Source of the DNA: Cellulomonadaceae bacterium
GTDB lineage: Bacteria; Actinomycetota; Actinomycetes; Actinomycetales; Cellulomonadaceae
Length of the DNA: 41,555 bases
Reading direction: 5' to 3'
Assembly: GCA_031256435.1 (NCBI GenBank)
Contig: JAIRQO010000053.1
Location: 1 to 41,555 of the forward strand
In this document: piece after piece, positions 22,253 to 30,849 of the stretch
How the letters are laid out: every line of letters begins with the position of its first letter
How positions within the stretch are numbered: position 1 is the stretch's first letter
Translations under genes and position numbers: made by a program
Notes under the pieces: generated by a model
The model's database searches: none
Seen by the model: only the letters and a program-made list of their open reading frames with translations
What the model was told of the DNA's origin: nothing

Positions 22253-22342
22253 ATGAATCTCACGGTACGCACTGAGGATGACGCAGCCACAACCCATCAC
22301 TTCTCTTACTGCCGAGTAACGGCGCGCACAATCTTTCGATGA
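22253..22342 (+). CDS. Possible small ORF in the gap before the HNH gene
   Basis: ATG 22253 opens a 29-codon frame (MNLTVRTEDDAATTHHFSYC start) with AGCAGGA five bases upstream. Nothing else explains the 188-bp gap except perhaps a late promoter, which I cannot recognise. Weakly supported. Confidence 0.2.
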   Translation: MNLTVRTEDDAATTHHFSYCRVTARTIFR

Positions 22343-22370
22343 GGAACTACGTGTGAGGTGAGCGAGCGCA

Positions 22371-22706
22371 ATGGTGTCATCTCGAACAGGCTCAACGCGT
22401 TACTTACGGAATCGTTCAACGGTGCTGCGCCGGGCCCAGGCCGAGGGTCTCACGCATTGTCCTGGATTTGACCATGGCACCGTCCATCACCATTGTGGCC
22501 GTGAACTGGATTACGTCACACCAGGCAGGCCGGAGTCAGCGGAAACCGATCACGTGGTGCAACCTCGGTTCACGGACGGAATCCCAGATGATTCGGTGGA
22601 GAACTTGCGGGTGATCTGCCGCCAGTGCAACACGGCACGTGAATCCACTAAAGCTAAGCCAGCCATCGCTCCACTGGTGGACTTCCCCACATCGAGAGCC
22701 TGGTAG
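22371..22706 (+). CDS. HNH endonuclease
   Basis: The 111-residue protein has the HNH/zinc layout: C in THCPG, CGRELDY, ETDHVVQPRFTDG (the His of HNH), then NLRVICRQCNTARES (Asn and CxxC). Its position immediately before the terminase genes is typical: in HK97-like phages an HNH protein works with the terminase in genome packaging. ATG 22371 follows GAGGTGAG. Confidence 0.9.
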   Translation: MVSSRTGSTRYLRNRSTVLRRAQAEGLTHCPGFDHGTVHHHCGRELDYVTPGRPESAETDHVVQPRFTDGIPDDSVENLRVICRQCNTARESTKAKPAIAPLVDFPTSRAW

Positions 22707-22725
22707 TCCCCTGGTGGCCAGCACC

Positions 22726-22923
22726 ATGACGGGTAACCTGTGGTGGCCACGGCAACGGCTCGCAGACGGCCACGCATCAACACGCAGCCTCTCCCCTGGC
22801 AGGCACACCGGGGTGGGGGTTGGCCCGGATCGGTTTCCTCCAAGCACCCCCGGGCATTGCGCGATCCTGATCCGAGACCGTGGGGTTTGGGGCGCGTTTA
22901 GGGCACGTTTCGGAAAGGACTGA
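22726..22923 (+). CDS. Possible small ORF between HNH and TerS-like genes
   Basis: A 65-codon frame from ATG 22726 (MTGNLWWPRQRLADGHASTR start) fills the 222-bp gap, but its composition is not distinctive and there is no clear ribosome binding site. The gap may instead be untranslated. Confidence 0.2.
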   Translation: MTGNLWWPRQRLADGHASTRSLSPGRHTGVGVGPDRFPPSTPGHCAILIRDRGVWGAFRARFGKD

Positions 22924-22928
22924 GGGCT

Positions 22929-23348
22929 TTGCGATCACCCATCAGACGTTGTGCCCACTGTGGTGGCCCCATGCCTCAACAGGCAGCCACGGGACGGCCA
23001 CGCAAGTACTGCCGTGATGAATGTAAGGACCAGGCCAAGCGCGGGAGGGTTCCCCGGCCCATCGCTGACGTAGTACCCATCACTGCGGCTACCGGCACAT
23101 CCACCACGGACGGCACCAAGTATTCGGCTCCGAGAAACACTGACGGTACTCGCAGGGATTACCTCACCTACTTGCGGAATCGGCTCTACAGCGTGTTTGA
23201 CAACTGTCCAGCAGACAAAGTGGCGGCCCTGTCCAAAGAGTTCCGGGAGTTGCTGCGCGAGATCGAGGCGATTGACAACAACGAGGAAGGAATCGAGGGG
23301 AACTCCAATGACGTTGCGGACCTCACGTTCTCAGGCATCGCCGTGTGA
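22929..23348 (+). CDS. Small terminase-like protein with N-terminal zinc finger
   Basis: TTG 22929, about 10 bp after GGAAAGGA, gives a 139-residue protein with a Cys-rich finger (CAHCGGPM, KYCRDEC) and a helical segment LRNRLYSVFDNCPADKVAAL that resembles actinophage TerS proteins. The location directly before TerL, which it overlaps by about 40 bp, supports a DNA-recognition role in packaging. The TTG start is chosen so that the zinc finger is included. Confidence 0.6.
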   Translation: MRSPIRRCAHCGGPMPQQAATGRPRKYCRDECKDQAKRGRVPRPIADVVPITAATGTSTTDGTKYSAPRNTDGTRRDYLTYLRNRLYSVFDNCPADKVAALSKEFRELLREIEAIDNNEEGIEGNSNDVADLTFSGIAV

Positions 23349-24867
23349 ACCTGACCTGCGGCGTCTGTCCGAGGTGGCCCGTCACGTTGTCATTCCCGAG
23401 GGCATCACGGGAACCCTTTGGCCACGCGTTGAGGCCCGGTGCCACCAATTTGGAGATCAGTTTGACACGTGGCAAGCAGGCTTGGGTGAAGTGGCCCTGG
23501 CCCTGCGCGCTGACGGAACGTTTGCCGCCTCCGTGGGCGGCGTCACGATGTCCATTCCTCGCCAAGTAGCCAAATCATTCCTCACCGGAAGAATCTGCTT
23601 AGCCCTGGCCACGCTGTACCCCAATCTCACCATCTTGTGGACTGCCCACCATGGCCGCACCGCAGATAACGCCTTCCGGAACCTCTCGGGCGCAGCAACG
23701 CGTCCAGGAGTCAGCAAGTATCTAGCGTTAGGACGCTCTGGCGGAATCTTCTCCCAAAACGGAGCGTCGGAAATCCGGTTCCGGAACGGCTCCAGGATCA
23801 TGTTCGGCGCTCGCGGACGTGGTTTTGGGCGTGGATTTGACGCGGTGGACATGGTGGTGTTTGACGAGTGTCAAATCCTGCGGGAAACCACCCTGGAGGC
23901 CATGGTTCCCACCGCCAACCAGGCAACAATGCCCCACGGCGCCCTGTTGTTCTTCATGGGCACCCCGCCAAGGCCGGAGGATCCCGGCGAAGAGTTTGCG
24001 GCCCGGCGCGGGGATGCACTGACAACAAAGCCGAATACGCGCAGTGTTCACATCACGGGTGATGCCGTCTACGTGGAGTGCTCGGCGGACCCTGACGTGG
24101 GACAACCGGATGGGCCTGATCTCATGGATTGGGAGCAAATCGCTATCGCGAACCCGTCCTACCCGCGCAGGACCCCGCGAACCTCCATTCTCCGGGTCCG
24201 CAAGAATCTCAAGTCTGATGCCTCGTGGCGCAGGGAAGCCCTGGGCGTGTGGGACACGGACGGTGTGCGTTACTGGCAAGTCATCGCCCGGGCAGATTGG
24301 GATCGCTTGGCCCTGGACGCCAAGGAGGCTCCCAGCGAGGGCGGCATCGCGTGGGGAGTGAAGTTCTCCACGGACGGAGAACGTGTGGCAGTGGCCGCAG
24401 CGGTACGTCCCACCGATGGTCGCGCCGATCACGTGGAATGCCTCGGCGTAGCAAAAACGGACGTGGGTACCACGCAACTCATCGAATGGCTCTCTGTTAG
24501 GCACCGGTGGAGTGGCGGCAAGAAGATTCTTGTTGACGGCCGAGCGGGAGCATCAGACTTCCGCAACGCCCTCATAGCAGCAGGAGTTCCCAAGCGCCAG
24601 GTGAGCCTCGCCACCGTGGATGAGGCGCTCGCGGCCCACGCGGGCTTCCTGCGGGCCATTCATGACCGGGACTTCACCCATGGTGCCCAGCCGGGCCTGG
24701 ACCGTGCAGCGGCCCTGGCGGTGAAACGCAAGATCGGTACCGCCGGCGGGTGGGGATGGGCTCCCGCTATTGAGGACGGCTGTGTGGCCGCGCTCGATGC
24801 CGTCACGTTAGCCCGCCATGCAGTACTGACATCCAACAACTACTCCGGGAGGGGGACATCTGCATGA
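23308..24867 (+). CDS. Terminase large subunit
   Basis: The 519-residue protein has the packaging ATPase: a divergent Walker A around SIPRQVAKSF, Walker B VVFDECQIL, then GTPPRPEDPG in the coupling region. The C-terminal nuclease domain begins near GVKFSTDGERVAVAAA, with acidic residues in LVDGRAGA and the end region. It drives DNA into proheads and cuts it. ATG 23308 follows GAGGGG and overlaps TerS; the stop overlaps the portal start (ATGA). Confidence 0.9.
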   Translation: MTLRTSRSQASPCEPDLRRLSEVARHVVIPEGITGTLWPRVEARCHQFGDQFDTWQAGLGEVALALRADGTFAASVGGVTMSIPRQVAKSFLTGRICLALATLYPNLTILWTAHHGRTADNAFRNLSGAATRPGVSKYLALGRSGGIFSQNGASEIRFRNGSRIMFGARGRGFGRGFDAVDMVVFDECQILRETTLEAMVPTANQATMPHGALLFFMGTPPRPEDPGEEFAARRGDALTTKPNTRSVHITGDAVYVECSADPDVGQPDGPDLMDWEQIAIANPSYPRRTPRTSILRVRKNLKSDASWRREALGVWDTDGVRYWQVIARADWDRLALDAKEAPSEGGIAWGVKFSTDGERVAVAAAVRPTDGRADHVECLGVAKTDVGTTQLIEWLSVRHRWSGGKKILVDGRAGASDFRNALIAAGVPKRQVSLATVDEALAAHAGFLRAIHDRDFTHGAQPGLDRAAALAVKRKIGTAGGWGWAPAIEDGCVAALDAVTLARHAVLTSNNYSGRGTSA

Positions 24868-26279
24868 ACATCGAACACCGCATCGAACACGGTGACGCTG
24901 ATGTCCAGGTGCTCACCGATGTGGCCCGTGCTGCTATCAAGGGTCACCTGCGCGTGATGGAAACGCGCCGCTATTCCATCAAAACCCTTGCTGATTACGC
25001 TCGTAACCGAGGCGGGATCCCGGATGTGGAGGAAGGCGCTTCCGATGAACTCAAAGACTTGGCTCGCATTAGCCGCTTGGGCATGTGCAGGATTGCCGTC
25101 AGGGCCTTCCAGCGTGGCCTGGCAGTGGCGGGCTTCCGCTCACCCCAGGAGGCCGATGATGACCCTTCCTGGTCCTGGTGGCAACGTAACCGCATGGGCG
25201 CCCGCCAGGGAATAGTCCACTGGCCAGCCCTGACCTTCGGAGAATCGTTTGTCTCCCTGCTTCCCCATGACGCGTCAGGCAACAAGGCCCGTCCGGCGTT
25301 CTGGACGCCACAATCCGCTCGGCTGCGCTTTGACGCCGAGGGTGACCCGTTTCCCGCTGAGGCGCTCCTCATTGCCCGCGGGTTGTACGGCTCCCAGGCT
25401 TTCCATGTGAGCGCCACCCACGTCACTCCCCTGCGCATTGACAAGGCGCCCGCCCTTGCCCAGGAGGACGGCCCAGCACTCGAGGATTGGGACCTGACGC
25501 CTATTGCTGAGCCGTGGGAACACGGCGCCGTGATGTACGGGAAGCCGGTGTGTCCCGTGGTGCGGTTTGTGGACTCGTGCGAGGACGACGAGCAATGTGG
25601 CGTGGGCGTGGTGGAACCAATGATTGAGCTCTCCCGGGCGATGAACCAGGTGAACTATGACCGCCTGGTGGTGGCTCGTCACGGCGCACACAATCAAAAA
25701 CTCATCATCGGGTGGGAGGACACCAAGGCCAAGATGCGGGAGATGTCCGCTGCCACCATTGCATCCATTGACCGGCATCCCGACGAAGTGCGTATTGACT
25801 CCTGGCAAGCCTCGCCACTAGATCCGTACATCAAACTCTTGGAGGACATGTCCCGCCAGTTTGCCCGCGAGGCTGCTGTTCCTTTAGGAGCCGTGACGGA
25901 CATATCCAACGTGTCAGCAGACACGGTGGCCATGCTGGAATCCGGGCATCAGCGCGAACTGGCCATCAAGCGAGACTCCTACGGGGAATCCTGGGAGATG
26001 GTGCTGCGCCTGGCTGTGGCCATGGAGGGCGGCCAGCAGCCATCGGACGAGGCCGAGGTGTCCTGGCGTGACACCGAGCCGCGAACGTTTGCTGGAGTGG
26101 TAGACGGCATCGTCAAACTCGCGCAAGCCGGGGTACCCATTGAGGAACTTGTGTCCAAGATTCCCGGCATCACACAACTGGATGCGCGCACCATGCGGGA
26201 CGCAATTGTCAGAGCCCGCAGTGACAGCCTGGTCAATGCCCTCCTGGACGCTCCCACCGCTCCCGTAGCCGAGGAATAG
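24864..26279 (+). CDS. Portal protein
   Basis: The 471-residue protein resembles SPP1 gp6-type portals: an N-terminal helical region, the WWQRNRMGARQGIVHWPALT stem region, a central conserved IELSRAMNQVNYDRLV segment and VPLGAVTDISNVSADTVAML near the C-terminal helices. Portals form the dodecameric DNA gateway at the capsid vertex. ATG 24864 overlaps the terminase stop. Confidence 0.88.
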   Translation: MNIEHRIEHGDADVQVLTDVARAAIKGHLRVMETRRYSIKTLADYARNRGGIPDVEEGASDELKDLARISRLGMCRIAVRAFQRGLAVAGFRSPQEADDDPSWSWWQRNRMGARQGIVHWPALTFGESFVSLLPHDASGNKARPAFWTPQSARLRFDAEGDPFPAEALLIARGLYGSQAFHVSATHVTPLRIDKAPALAQEDGPALEDWDLTPIAEPWEHGAVMYGKPVCPVVRFVDSCEDDEQCGVGVVEPMIELSRAMNQVNYDRLVVARHGAHNQKLIIGWEDTKAKMREMSAATIASIDRHPDEVRIDSWQASPLDPYIKLLEDMSRQFAREAAVPLGAVTDISNVSADTVAMLESGHQRELAIKRDSYGESWEMVLRLAVAMEGGQQPSDEAEVSWRDTEPRTFAGVVDGIVKLAQAGVPIEELVSKIPGITQLDARTMRDAIVRARSDSLVNALLDAPTAPVAEE

Positions 26280-26282
26280 GCC

Positions 26283-27785
26283 GTGGCCCGCCCCACACCG
26301 TTGCGGGCGTCCGTGGACCGCCTGCGCGCCCTCAACCAGGCCGTTGCCGAGCGGGCCGCCGAGGAAATGGAAGACTACTACCAATCGCTCGTCCCGTACG
26401 CCGCCACCAATCCCAGTGGAACACGGGACGTACTGATCCTCGCAGCGGTGGCCACCGTCACTAAATGGGGCAACGTGGCCGGAACCATCGCAGCAGACTT
26501 CTATGACCAATCACGTGCCTTAGCGGGCGTGGGCGGCAACTACCGGGCCGAAGTGCAGGCCATCAACACGTCTGCGGTGGAAGGCACTACGCGGCGCCTG
26601 GCTGGCTCCCTGTGGACCGATACTCCTGAGGCGGCGCTTCCGGGCCTGCGGGAATCCGCAGCCCACTTCGCCGTCCAAGCCTCGGACGCCACCATGGCCC
26701 AAGCGGCCATCCGAGACCCACAGAAGGTTCGTGTAGCCCGCGTGCCGGGATCCCTGGCACCATGCGAGTACTGCGTGATGCTCGCCTCACGCGGCTTCAT
26801 CTACTACTCCACGGACACCGCAGCAGCGGCCACGGCCAAACACCACGCCTGCTACTGCACCTTTGTTCCCTCTTGGGACACCAGCAACCCGCACCTGGAC
26901 GGCTACGATCCCAAAGAACTCAAAGACCGCTGGGAATCCGGCGCCGCCGAGGAGGCCTACAAATCCTCCGCGAAGGAGCGCACCGTTGCCAGAATCAGCG
27001 CATTTGTCCCTGGCACAGTCAAGGTTGAATCCACGCACCTAGCGGTACTGGATCCCGAAAAGATCAAAGACTACAGCCTCGGCAACACGGACGGGACAAC
27101 GAACTGGGATGACGTTGATCGTGCCATACGTGATGGTGTGATCGAGAATCCGTTCGCCCAGTTACCGCGCCTGCCCGGCAAAGAGTATGACTCACTGAAA
27201 CGTTGGCAACAAGATGAGCGGCTTGATGACCTTCGCCTCTCTACGAATCCTCACTTCGGCGAGGGTCTGGTCAAGGCTGGAGACACCGATGCATACAAGA
27301 TTAACTGCCAACGCGTGGTGCATGCCTACGAGTTGCGCGTGCGAGGATTCGATGTCACCGCGGCCCCCAACGGTCCCCAAAGGACCTATCCCTCCACTGC
27401 TGAGATGTGGATCAAGAAAGACGGCTCCCACCCAGAATTCGAACCAGCGCATACTGAGAAGCTTCGGCAAGGCCTATCCGATAAATGGGGCGATGGATCC
27501 CGCCACATTACCTACGTGGACTGGGGCAGTGGATTTTCTGCCCACGTGTTTAATAGTTCATCAGAAGCCACCGTCCATGGAAACACATCACTATGGATAC
27601 GTGAGGCACAAACCATGAGGCAGGATGTGACAGGGAACTACTGGCGCACCGAGGGTTTACAACGAATGATGCGCGTGGATGACTGTGAACCTTCCGCAAG
27701 AATGCTGTTGGATCCCGTGTACGGAGTCAACGGTACTCACCCAATTCTGATGATAGTATCTGCACATGAGCAGGCTATCCTTTGA
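26283..27785 (+). CDS. MuF-type capsid protein fused to a C-terminal papain-like toxin domain
   Basis: The N-terminal ~230 residues are a MuF/VG15-like minor capsid domain, with APCEYCVMLASRGFIY (C161, C164) and HHACYC (H187-C192). This is expected just after the portal. A spacer is followed by a C-terminal domain (~290-480) with NCQRVVHAYELRVRGFDV (C342), WGDGSRHITYVDWGSG, SAHVFN (H421) and REAQT (E441, Q443). That pattern fits the papain-fold toxin/deamidase domains found on MuF polymorphic toxins, which may be packaged in the virion. The usual second Cys (NCQRC) is Val here. GTG 26283. The stop overlaps an immunity-like gene by 20 bp. Confidence 0.8.
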   Translation: MARPTPLRASVDRLRALNQAVAERAAEEMEDYYQSLVPYAATNPSGTRDVLILAAVATVTKWGNVAGTIAADFYDQSRALAGVGGNYRAEVQAINTSAVEGTTRRLAGSLWTDTPEAALPGLRESAAHFAVQASDATMAQAAIRDPQKVRVARVPGSLAPCEYCVMLASRGFIYYSTDTAAAATAKHHACYCTFVPSWDTSNPHLDGYDPKELKDRWESGAAEEAYKSSAKERTVARISAFVPGTVKVESTHLAVLDPEKIKDYSLGNTDGTTNWDDVDRAIRDGVIENPFAQLPRLPGKEYDSLKRWQQDERLDDLRLSTNPHFGEGLVKAGDTDAYKINCQRVVHAYELRVRGFDVTAAPNGPQRTYPSTAEMWIKKDGSHPEFEPAHTEKLRQGLSDKWGDGSRHITYVDWGSGFSAHVFNSSSEATVHGNTSLWIREAQTMRQDVTGNYWRTEGLQRMMRVDDCEPSARMLLDPVYGVNGTHPILMIVSAHEQAIL

Positions 27786-28044
27786 TGAAGCGTGGCAGAT
27801 AGTGCGGACGCATGCTCCCGCCGACATGGTGATTCCGGTCAAGGGCTACGAAATCAAGGCCGGGTATTATTTGATGATAGGTATCCCCAATCGTAATCAA
27901 GGTGACGTGGTTGATTTTCGTGTCAACATAGAAACGCGGGAACTTATCACTTGTTATTCCATTGACGATCTGCCCCCCGGATGTAAACCCGCCGATGATG
28001 GCAATGGTATCGTTCGCAGCTTCAACATGCCTGAGCCGGGTTGA
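27766..28044 (+). CDS. Candidate immunity protein for the MuF toxin
   Basis: The 92-residue acidic protein (starts MSRLSFDEAWQIVRTHAPAD, contains VDFRVNIETRELITCYSIDD) starts inside the toxin gene's last 20 bases. It looks like small alpha/beta immunity proteins that follow papain-like polymorphic toxins. Its DNA is visibly more AT-rich than the capsid genes around it, suggesting recent acquisition with the toxin domain. Role inferred from position, size and composition. Confidence 0.6.
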   Translation: MSRLSFDEAWQIVRTHAPADMVIPVKGYEIKAGYYLMIGIPNRNQGDVVDFRVNIETRELITCYSIDDLPPGCKPADDGNGIVRSFNMPEPG

Positions 28045-28124
28045 GCAACTAGGTGACGTGATTATTCCTCCACCATTGCCACTGGAAAACTTCAGCGTCC
28101 AACCTTATTGAAGGGAGCCATCCG

Positions 28125-28463
28125 TTGGACAAAGAAACCGCTCTGATGATTGCCAACGCATTCCTTGCGGGGGCAAAGTCGCCTCACGTGGCGATGTCAG
28201 CCTGGTACGGCTTTACGGAAACTCCCAGCCATTTCGAGTTTGGACTCGCAGATAAGGAATCACCCAACCATGGCCCAATTCCAGGGGAGGCGGCGATTGT
28301 CGTAAAGAAGTGTGACGGCACCGTGTCGTCTGATTGGGGCGAGGAGCCAGTTGACACCCCTGAGCGCCGTCAACGCGCCCGGGTAAACAACCTACTCATG
28401 TACCCGGAATACACCGAGGAAGAACTCAAGGCGAAAGTGGAAGCCGCGGGCGGTACGTGGTAA
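28125..28463 (+). CDS. Hypothetical accessory protein, possible immunity gene
   Basis: TTG 28125 follows AAGGGAG. The 112-residue product starts MDKETALMIANAFLAGAKSP and is acidic and soluble. It sits in the cassette between MuF toxin/immunity and scaffold, a place where capsid genes do not need extra members. It may be an additional immunity protein. No family is recognised. Confidence 0.5.
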   Translation: MDKETALMIANAFLAGAKSPHVAMSAWYGFTETPSHFEFGLADKESPNHGPIPGEAAIVVKKCDGTVSSDWGEEPVDTPERRQRARVNNLLMYPEYTEEELKAKVEAAGGTW

Positions 28464-28807
28464 GAGATTGGCGCGAGGCGGTGAAATTCGCAGATGAATA
28501 TTGGATTTCCCAGGGCCACGAATCGCAATGGGAACCAGGGTCGCTCGAATGCCTCAGCGTGCCAGAATCAGGGCTCGAGCACCGATGCGTAGTTGAGATG
28601 ATCAAAGAGTGTGTTCGCGAGAATTCCTCCCGCTACCTCATCGACCCGGCAAGGCATGAACGCCGCGGTGGCTACGTATGGGAGTTCGCCGTTGACAAGG
28701 CCTCGGGAGACGTTGAGCAGGTGGTTTGGGAACGGGAACCTGAACCAGCCTGCCCGCCCCTCGTTGACTGGATTGACCCGTACCCGGACGCCAAACCCGT
28801 GGAATAG
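28457..28807 (+). CDS. Hypothetical accessory protein, possible immunity gene
   Basis: GTG 28457 overlaps the previous stop. The 116-residue acidic product contains GGYVWEFAVDKASGDVEQVV, a pattern reminiscent of small immunity proteins with a YVWEF...D..TG-type strand pair. Pro-rich end. Function unproven. Confidence 0.5.
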   Translation: MVRDWREAVKFADEYWISQGHESQWEPGSLECLSVPESGLEHRCVVEMIKECVRENSSRYLIDPARHERRGGYVWEFAVDKASGDVEQVVWEREPEPACPPLVDWIDPYPDAKPVE

Positions 28808-28830
28808 TCCAACCGAGAAAGGAATCGACC

Positions 28831-29049
28831 ATGGAGACAACAAAGTTGAGTATTGGTCCGGCTGAATTCCGAATCAAGGAAGAGGATGTTGAGTGGCTGT
28901 ATGACCAGGTGGCTGCCTTGGTGAGTGATGGTGGCGGCTGGTTGAAGTTTCATGACCGTTCCGGCAATGGCGTCAGCGTTTTCGTGACTCCCTCAGTTCC
29001 CATTGCGGTCATCAACTCCCGCCACTCCGGCAGAGCCGTCGTCGGATAA
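28831..29049 (+). CDS. Small hypothetical protein (72 aa)
   Basis: ATG 28831 is preceded by AGAAAGGAA. The product includes VEWLYDQVAALVSDGGGWLK and SVFVTPSVPIAVIN, compact and soluble. It is the last gene before a strong terminator, in the accessory cassette downstream of the MuF toxin. Confidence 0.6.
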   Translation: METTKLSIGPAEFRIKEEDVEWLYDQVAALVSDGGGWLKFHDRSGNGVSVFVTPSVPIAVINSRHSGRAVVG

Positions 29050-29081
29050 CGCCGCACACCCATCACTGAACCACCACCCGG

Positions 29082-29107
29082 AAAGCCTCGTCCATGACGG
29101 GGCTTTT
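29082..29107 (+). terminator. Rho-independent terminator after the toxin/immunity cassette
   Basis: AAAGCCTCGTC and GACGGGGCTTT form an 11-bp stem with one G-U pair and a 3-base loop CAT, followed by TTGTC. It separates the accessory cassette from the scaffold gene. Confidence 0.75.
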
Positions 29108-29163
29108 GTCATGTCCGAAACACCTTCACCCACGTGACCATCGCGTCAAAGGAGAAAGCCCCA

Positions 29164-29619
29164 ATGTCTGATAGCACTGCTACGTTTACGCCTCCGGAAT
29201 CCCAGGAAGCCTTGGATTCCCTCATCAATGCTCAGGTGGAAGCCGAGCGCGCCAAGTATGCCGGGTTTGACGATTTTAAAGCAAAGGCTGCCAAGTTTGA
29301 TGCCAAGGAGGCCGAGAACCTCACCGAGTTGCAAAAGGCCACTCAGCGGGCTGATGACGCGGAAGCCAAGGTTGCTGCCTGGGAGCAGGCCAAGCAGGTT
29401 TCCACGTGGGCGGCAGAGATTGTCAAGGACACCGCTGTTCCGGCAGACGCACTGCGTGGCTCCACCAAGGAGGAACTCCAGGCCCACTTTGAGCAACTCA
29501 AGCCACTGGTTGCCGGTGAGGGCCGCCGTACCCACAAACCCGTAGGCGGGTCCGGTGAGGGCGGTCAGGAAAAGGGACGTGCCGCAGCGGCGCTGCGTGA
29601 CCTGATGCGTTCTGCGTGA
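29164..29619 (+). CDS. Capsid scaffolding protein
   Basis: The 151-residue acidic, highly helical protein (TELQKATQRADDAEAKVAAW coiled coil) ends in a Gly-rich linker and a basic helix (RAAAALRDLMRSA). Position just before the major capsid gene, size and composition are those of a scaffold. ATG 29164 follows AAAGGAG at 8-9 bp; an in-frame start at 29134 lacks such a site. Confidence 0.8.
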   Translation: MSDSTATFTPPESQEALDSLINAQVEAERAKYAGFDDFKAKAAKFDAKEAENLTELQKATQRADDAEAKVAAWEQAKQVSTWAAEIVKDTAVPADALRGSTKEELQAHFEQLKPLVAGEGRRTHKPVGGSGEGGQEKGRAAAALRDLMRSA

Positions 29620-29698
29620 GCTCTGCCGGGACTCCTGTTCACATTCTCCCGCCGACATCCGTCCGTGCGGGTCCACCTAAGAGAAAGGGGTAGCCATC

Positions 29699-30625
29699 AT
29701 GGTTGCCAGCATCAAACGCGCGGACGTCGCCACCCTCATCCAGGAGGAGTACGCCCCGCAAGTCATCAAGTTGGCCACGCAGGCTTCGTCTGTGTTGTCT
29801 GCTTTCCCGACGATCAACATGGGCACCAAGGTGACTCATCAGCCAATCCTGGCGTCCTTGCCGGAGGCCGATTGGGTGGGTGACGTCACTAACCTGGACG
29901 TCAAGACCACCTCCTTCCAGAAGTGGGACAACAAGACGCTGGTGGCTGAGGAGATCGCGGTGATCATCCCCATCCACGAGAACACGCTGGCGGACGCCAC
30001 GGAGAACCTCTTGGAGGACATCTCGGCAAACGCCGGTCAGGCCTTCGGCAAAACGCTGGACCGGGCCGTGATGTTCGGCGCGGGTAAGCCGGCTTCCTGG
30101 ACGTCTCCGGATCTGATGTCTGCTGCTGTGGCATCGGGTGCGGTCAAGAACGTCACGGGTGGCCACGCCAACGCTGATGACATTTACGGTGCCGGCCTCC
30201 AGGTGGCCGGGATGCTTGCTGATCTGGGATTCGATCCCACAGTGGCGTTGGCAAAGCGCGGCTTGTGCTACCAGTTTGCCAACCTGCGTGACGCCAACGG
30301 GAACCTTGCCCTGGAGGGTGAGAACATCCGTGGGTTTGACACCACGTGGAACCGTAACGGTGCCTGGGATGCCGCTGAGGCCATTCAACTGTTGGTGGAT
30401 CCCACGTTGGTGCGCGTGGGGATTCGGCAAGACATTCAGGTGAAGTTCCTCACCGAGGCCACGTTGGGTAGTGGCTCCAGCCAGATCAACCTGGCTGAGC
30501 GGGACATGGTGGCGTTGCGGTTCAAGGCGCGGTTTGGGTACGTGCTGGGTAACCCCGTCACTCCGGAATCCGGCGAACGTCACTACGGTGTGGGCGCTGT
30601 GCTTCCTGAGATCACCGAACCGTGA
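29699..30625 (+). CDS. Major capsid protein (HK97 fold)
   Basis: The 308-residue protein shows features of actinophage HK97-type capsid proteins: VASIKRADVATLIQEEY, a P-domain region with EEIAVIIPIHENTLADAT, and the late RVGIRQDIQVKFL, ERDMVALRFKARFGYVLGNP. No protease gene is present nearby. ATG 29699 follows GAAAGGGG. The stop overlaps the next start (GTGA). Confidence 0.9.
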   Translation: MVASIKRADVATLIQEEYAPQVIKLATQASSVLSAFPTINMGTKVTHQPILASLPEADWVGDVTNLDVKTTSFQKWDNKTLVAEEIAVIIPIHENTLADATENLLEDISANAGQAFGKTLDRAVMFGAGKPASWTSPDLMSAAVASGAVKNVTGGHANADDIYGAGLQVAGMLADLGFDPTVALAKRGLCYQFANLRDANGNLALEGENIRGFDTTWNRNGAWDAAEAIQLLVDPTLVRVGIRQDIQVKFLTEATLGSGSSQINLAERDMVALRFKARFGYVLGNPVTPESGERHYGVGAVLPEITEP

Positions 30626-30849
30626 TCACTTTCACTCACGCCTCCGGGCGGGTAGCGCACGTCCTGGCCGGGACGCGTGCCGCCCGCCTCCTGGCGGATC
30701 ATTCCGATTGGACTCTCACCTCCGGCCCGGCACCCAAGGCCGGGCCGGTCAAAGCGAAGGGAACGGCTCGTGACACACCTTCTGGCAACGCCGGCAGACG
30801 TAGAGGCCCGGCTGGGCAAGCCACTTCCAGTGCCGGGCCCTTCGGCTGA
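30622..30849 (+). CDS. Small head protein (75 aa)
   Basis: GTG 30622 overlaps the capsid stop. The N-terminal part (MITFTHASGRVAHVLAGTRA) resembles the short proteins that follow capsid genes in many actinophages. The C-terminal half is Gly/Pro-rich and overlaps the next gene by 80 bp in another frame. Function unknown, perhaps a decoration or connector accessory. Confidence 0.5.
   Translation: MITFTHASGRVAHVLAGTRAARLLADHSDWTLTSGPAPKAGPVKAKGTARDTPSGNAGRRRGPAGQATSSAGPFG

Noticed and set aside
21253..22290. 345-codon minus-strand frame
   Set aside because: Antisense shadow of the zinc-ribbon/HTH gene; composition rich in His/Pro/Arg without motifs.
23197..23307. Earlier start for the terminase large subunit
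   Set aside because: This stretch overlaps the TerS-like gene in another frame and is Cys/Arg-rich without similarity; ATG 23308 has GAGGGG upstream.
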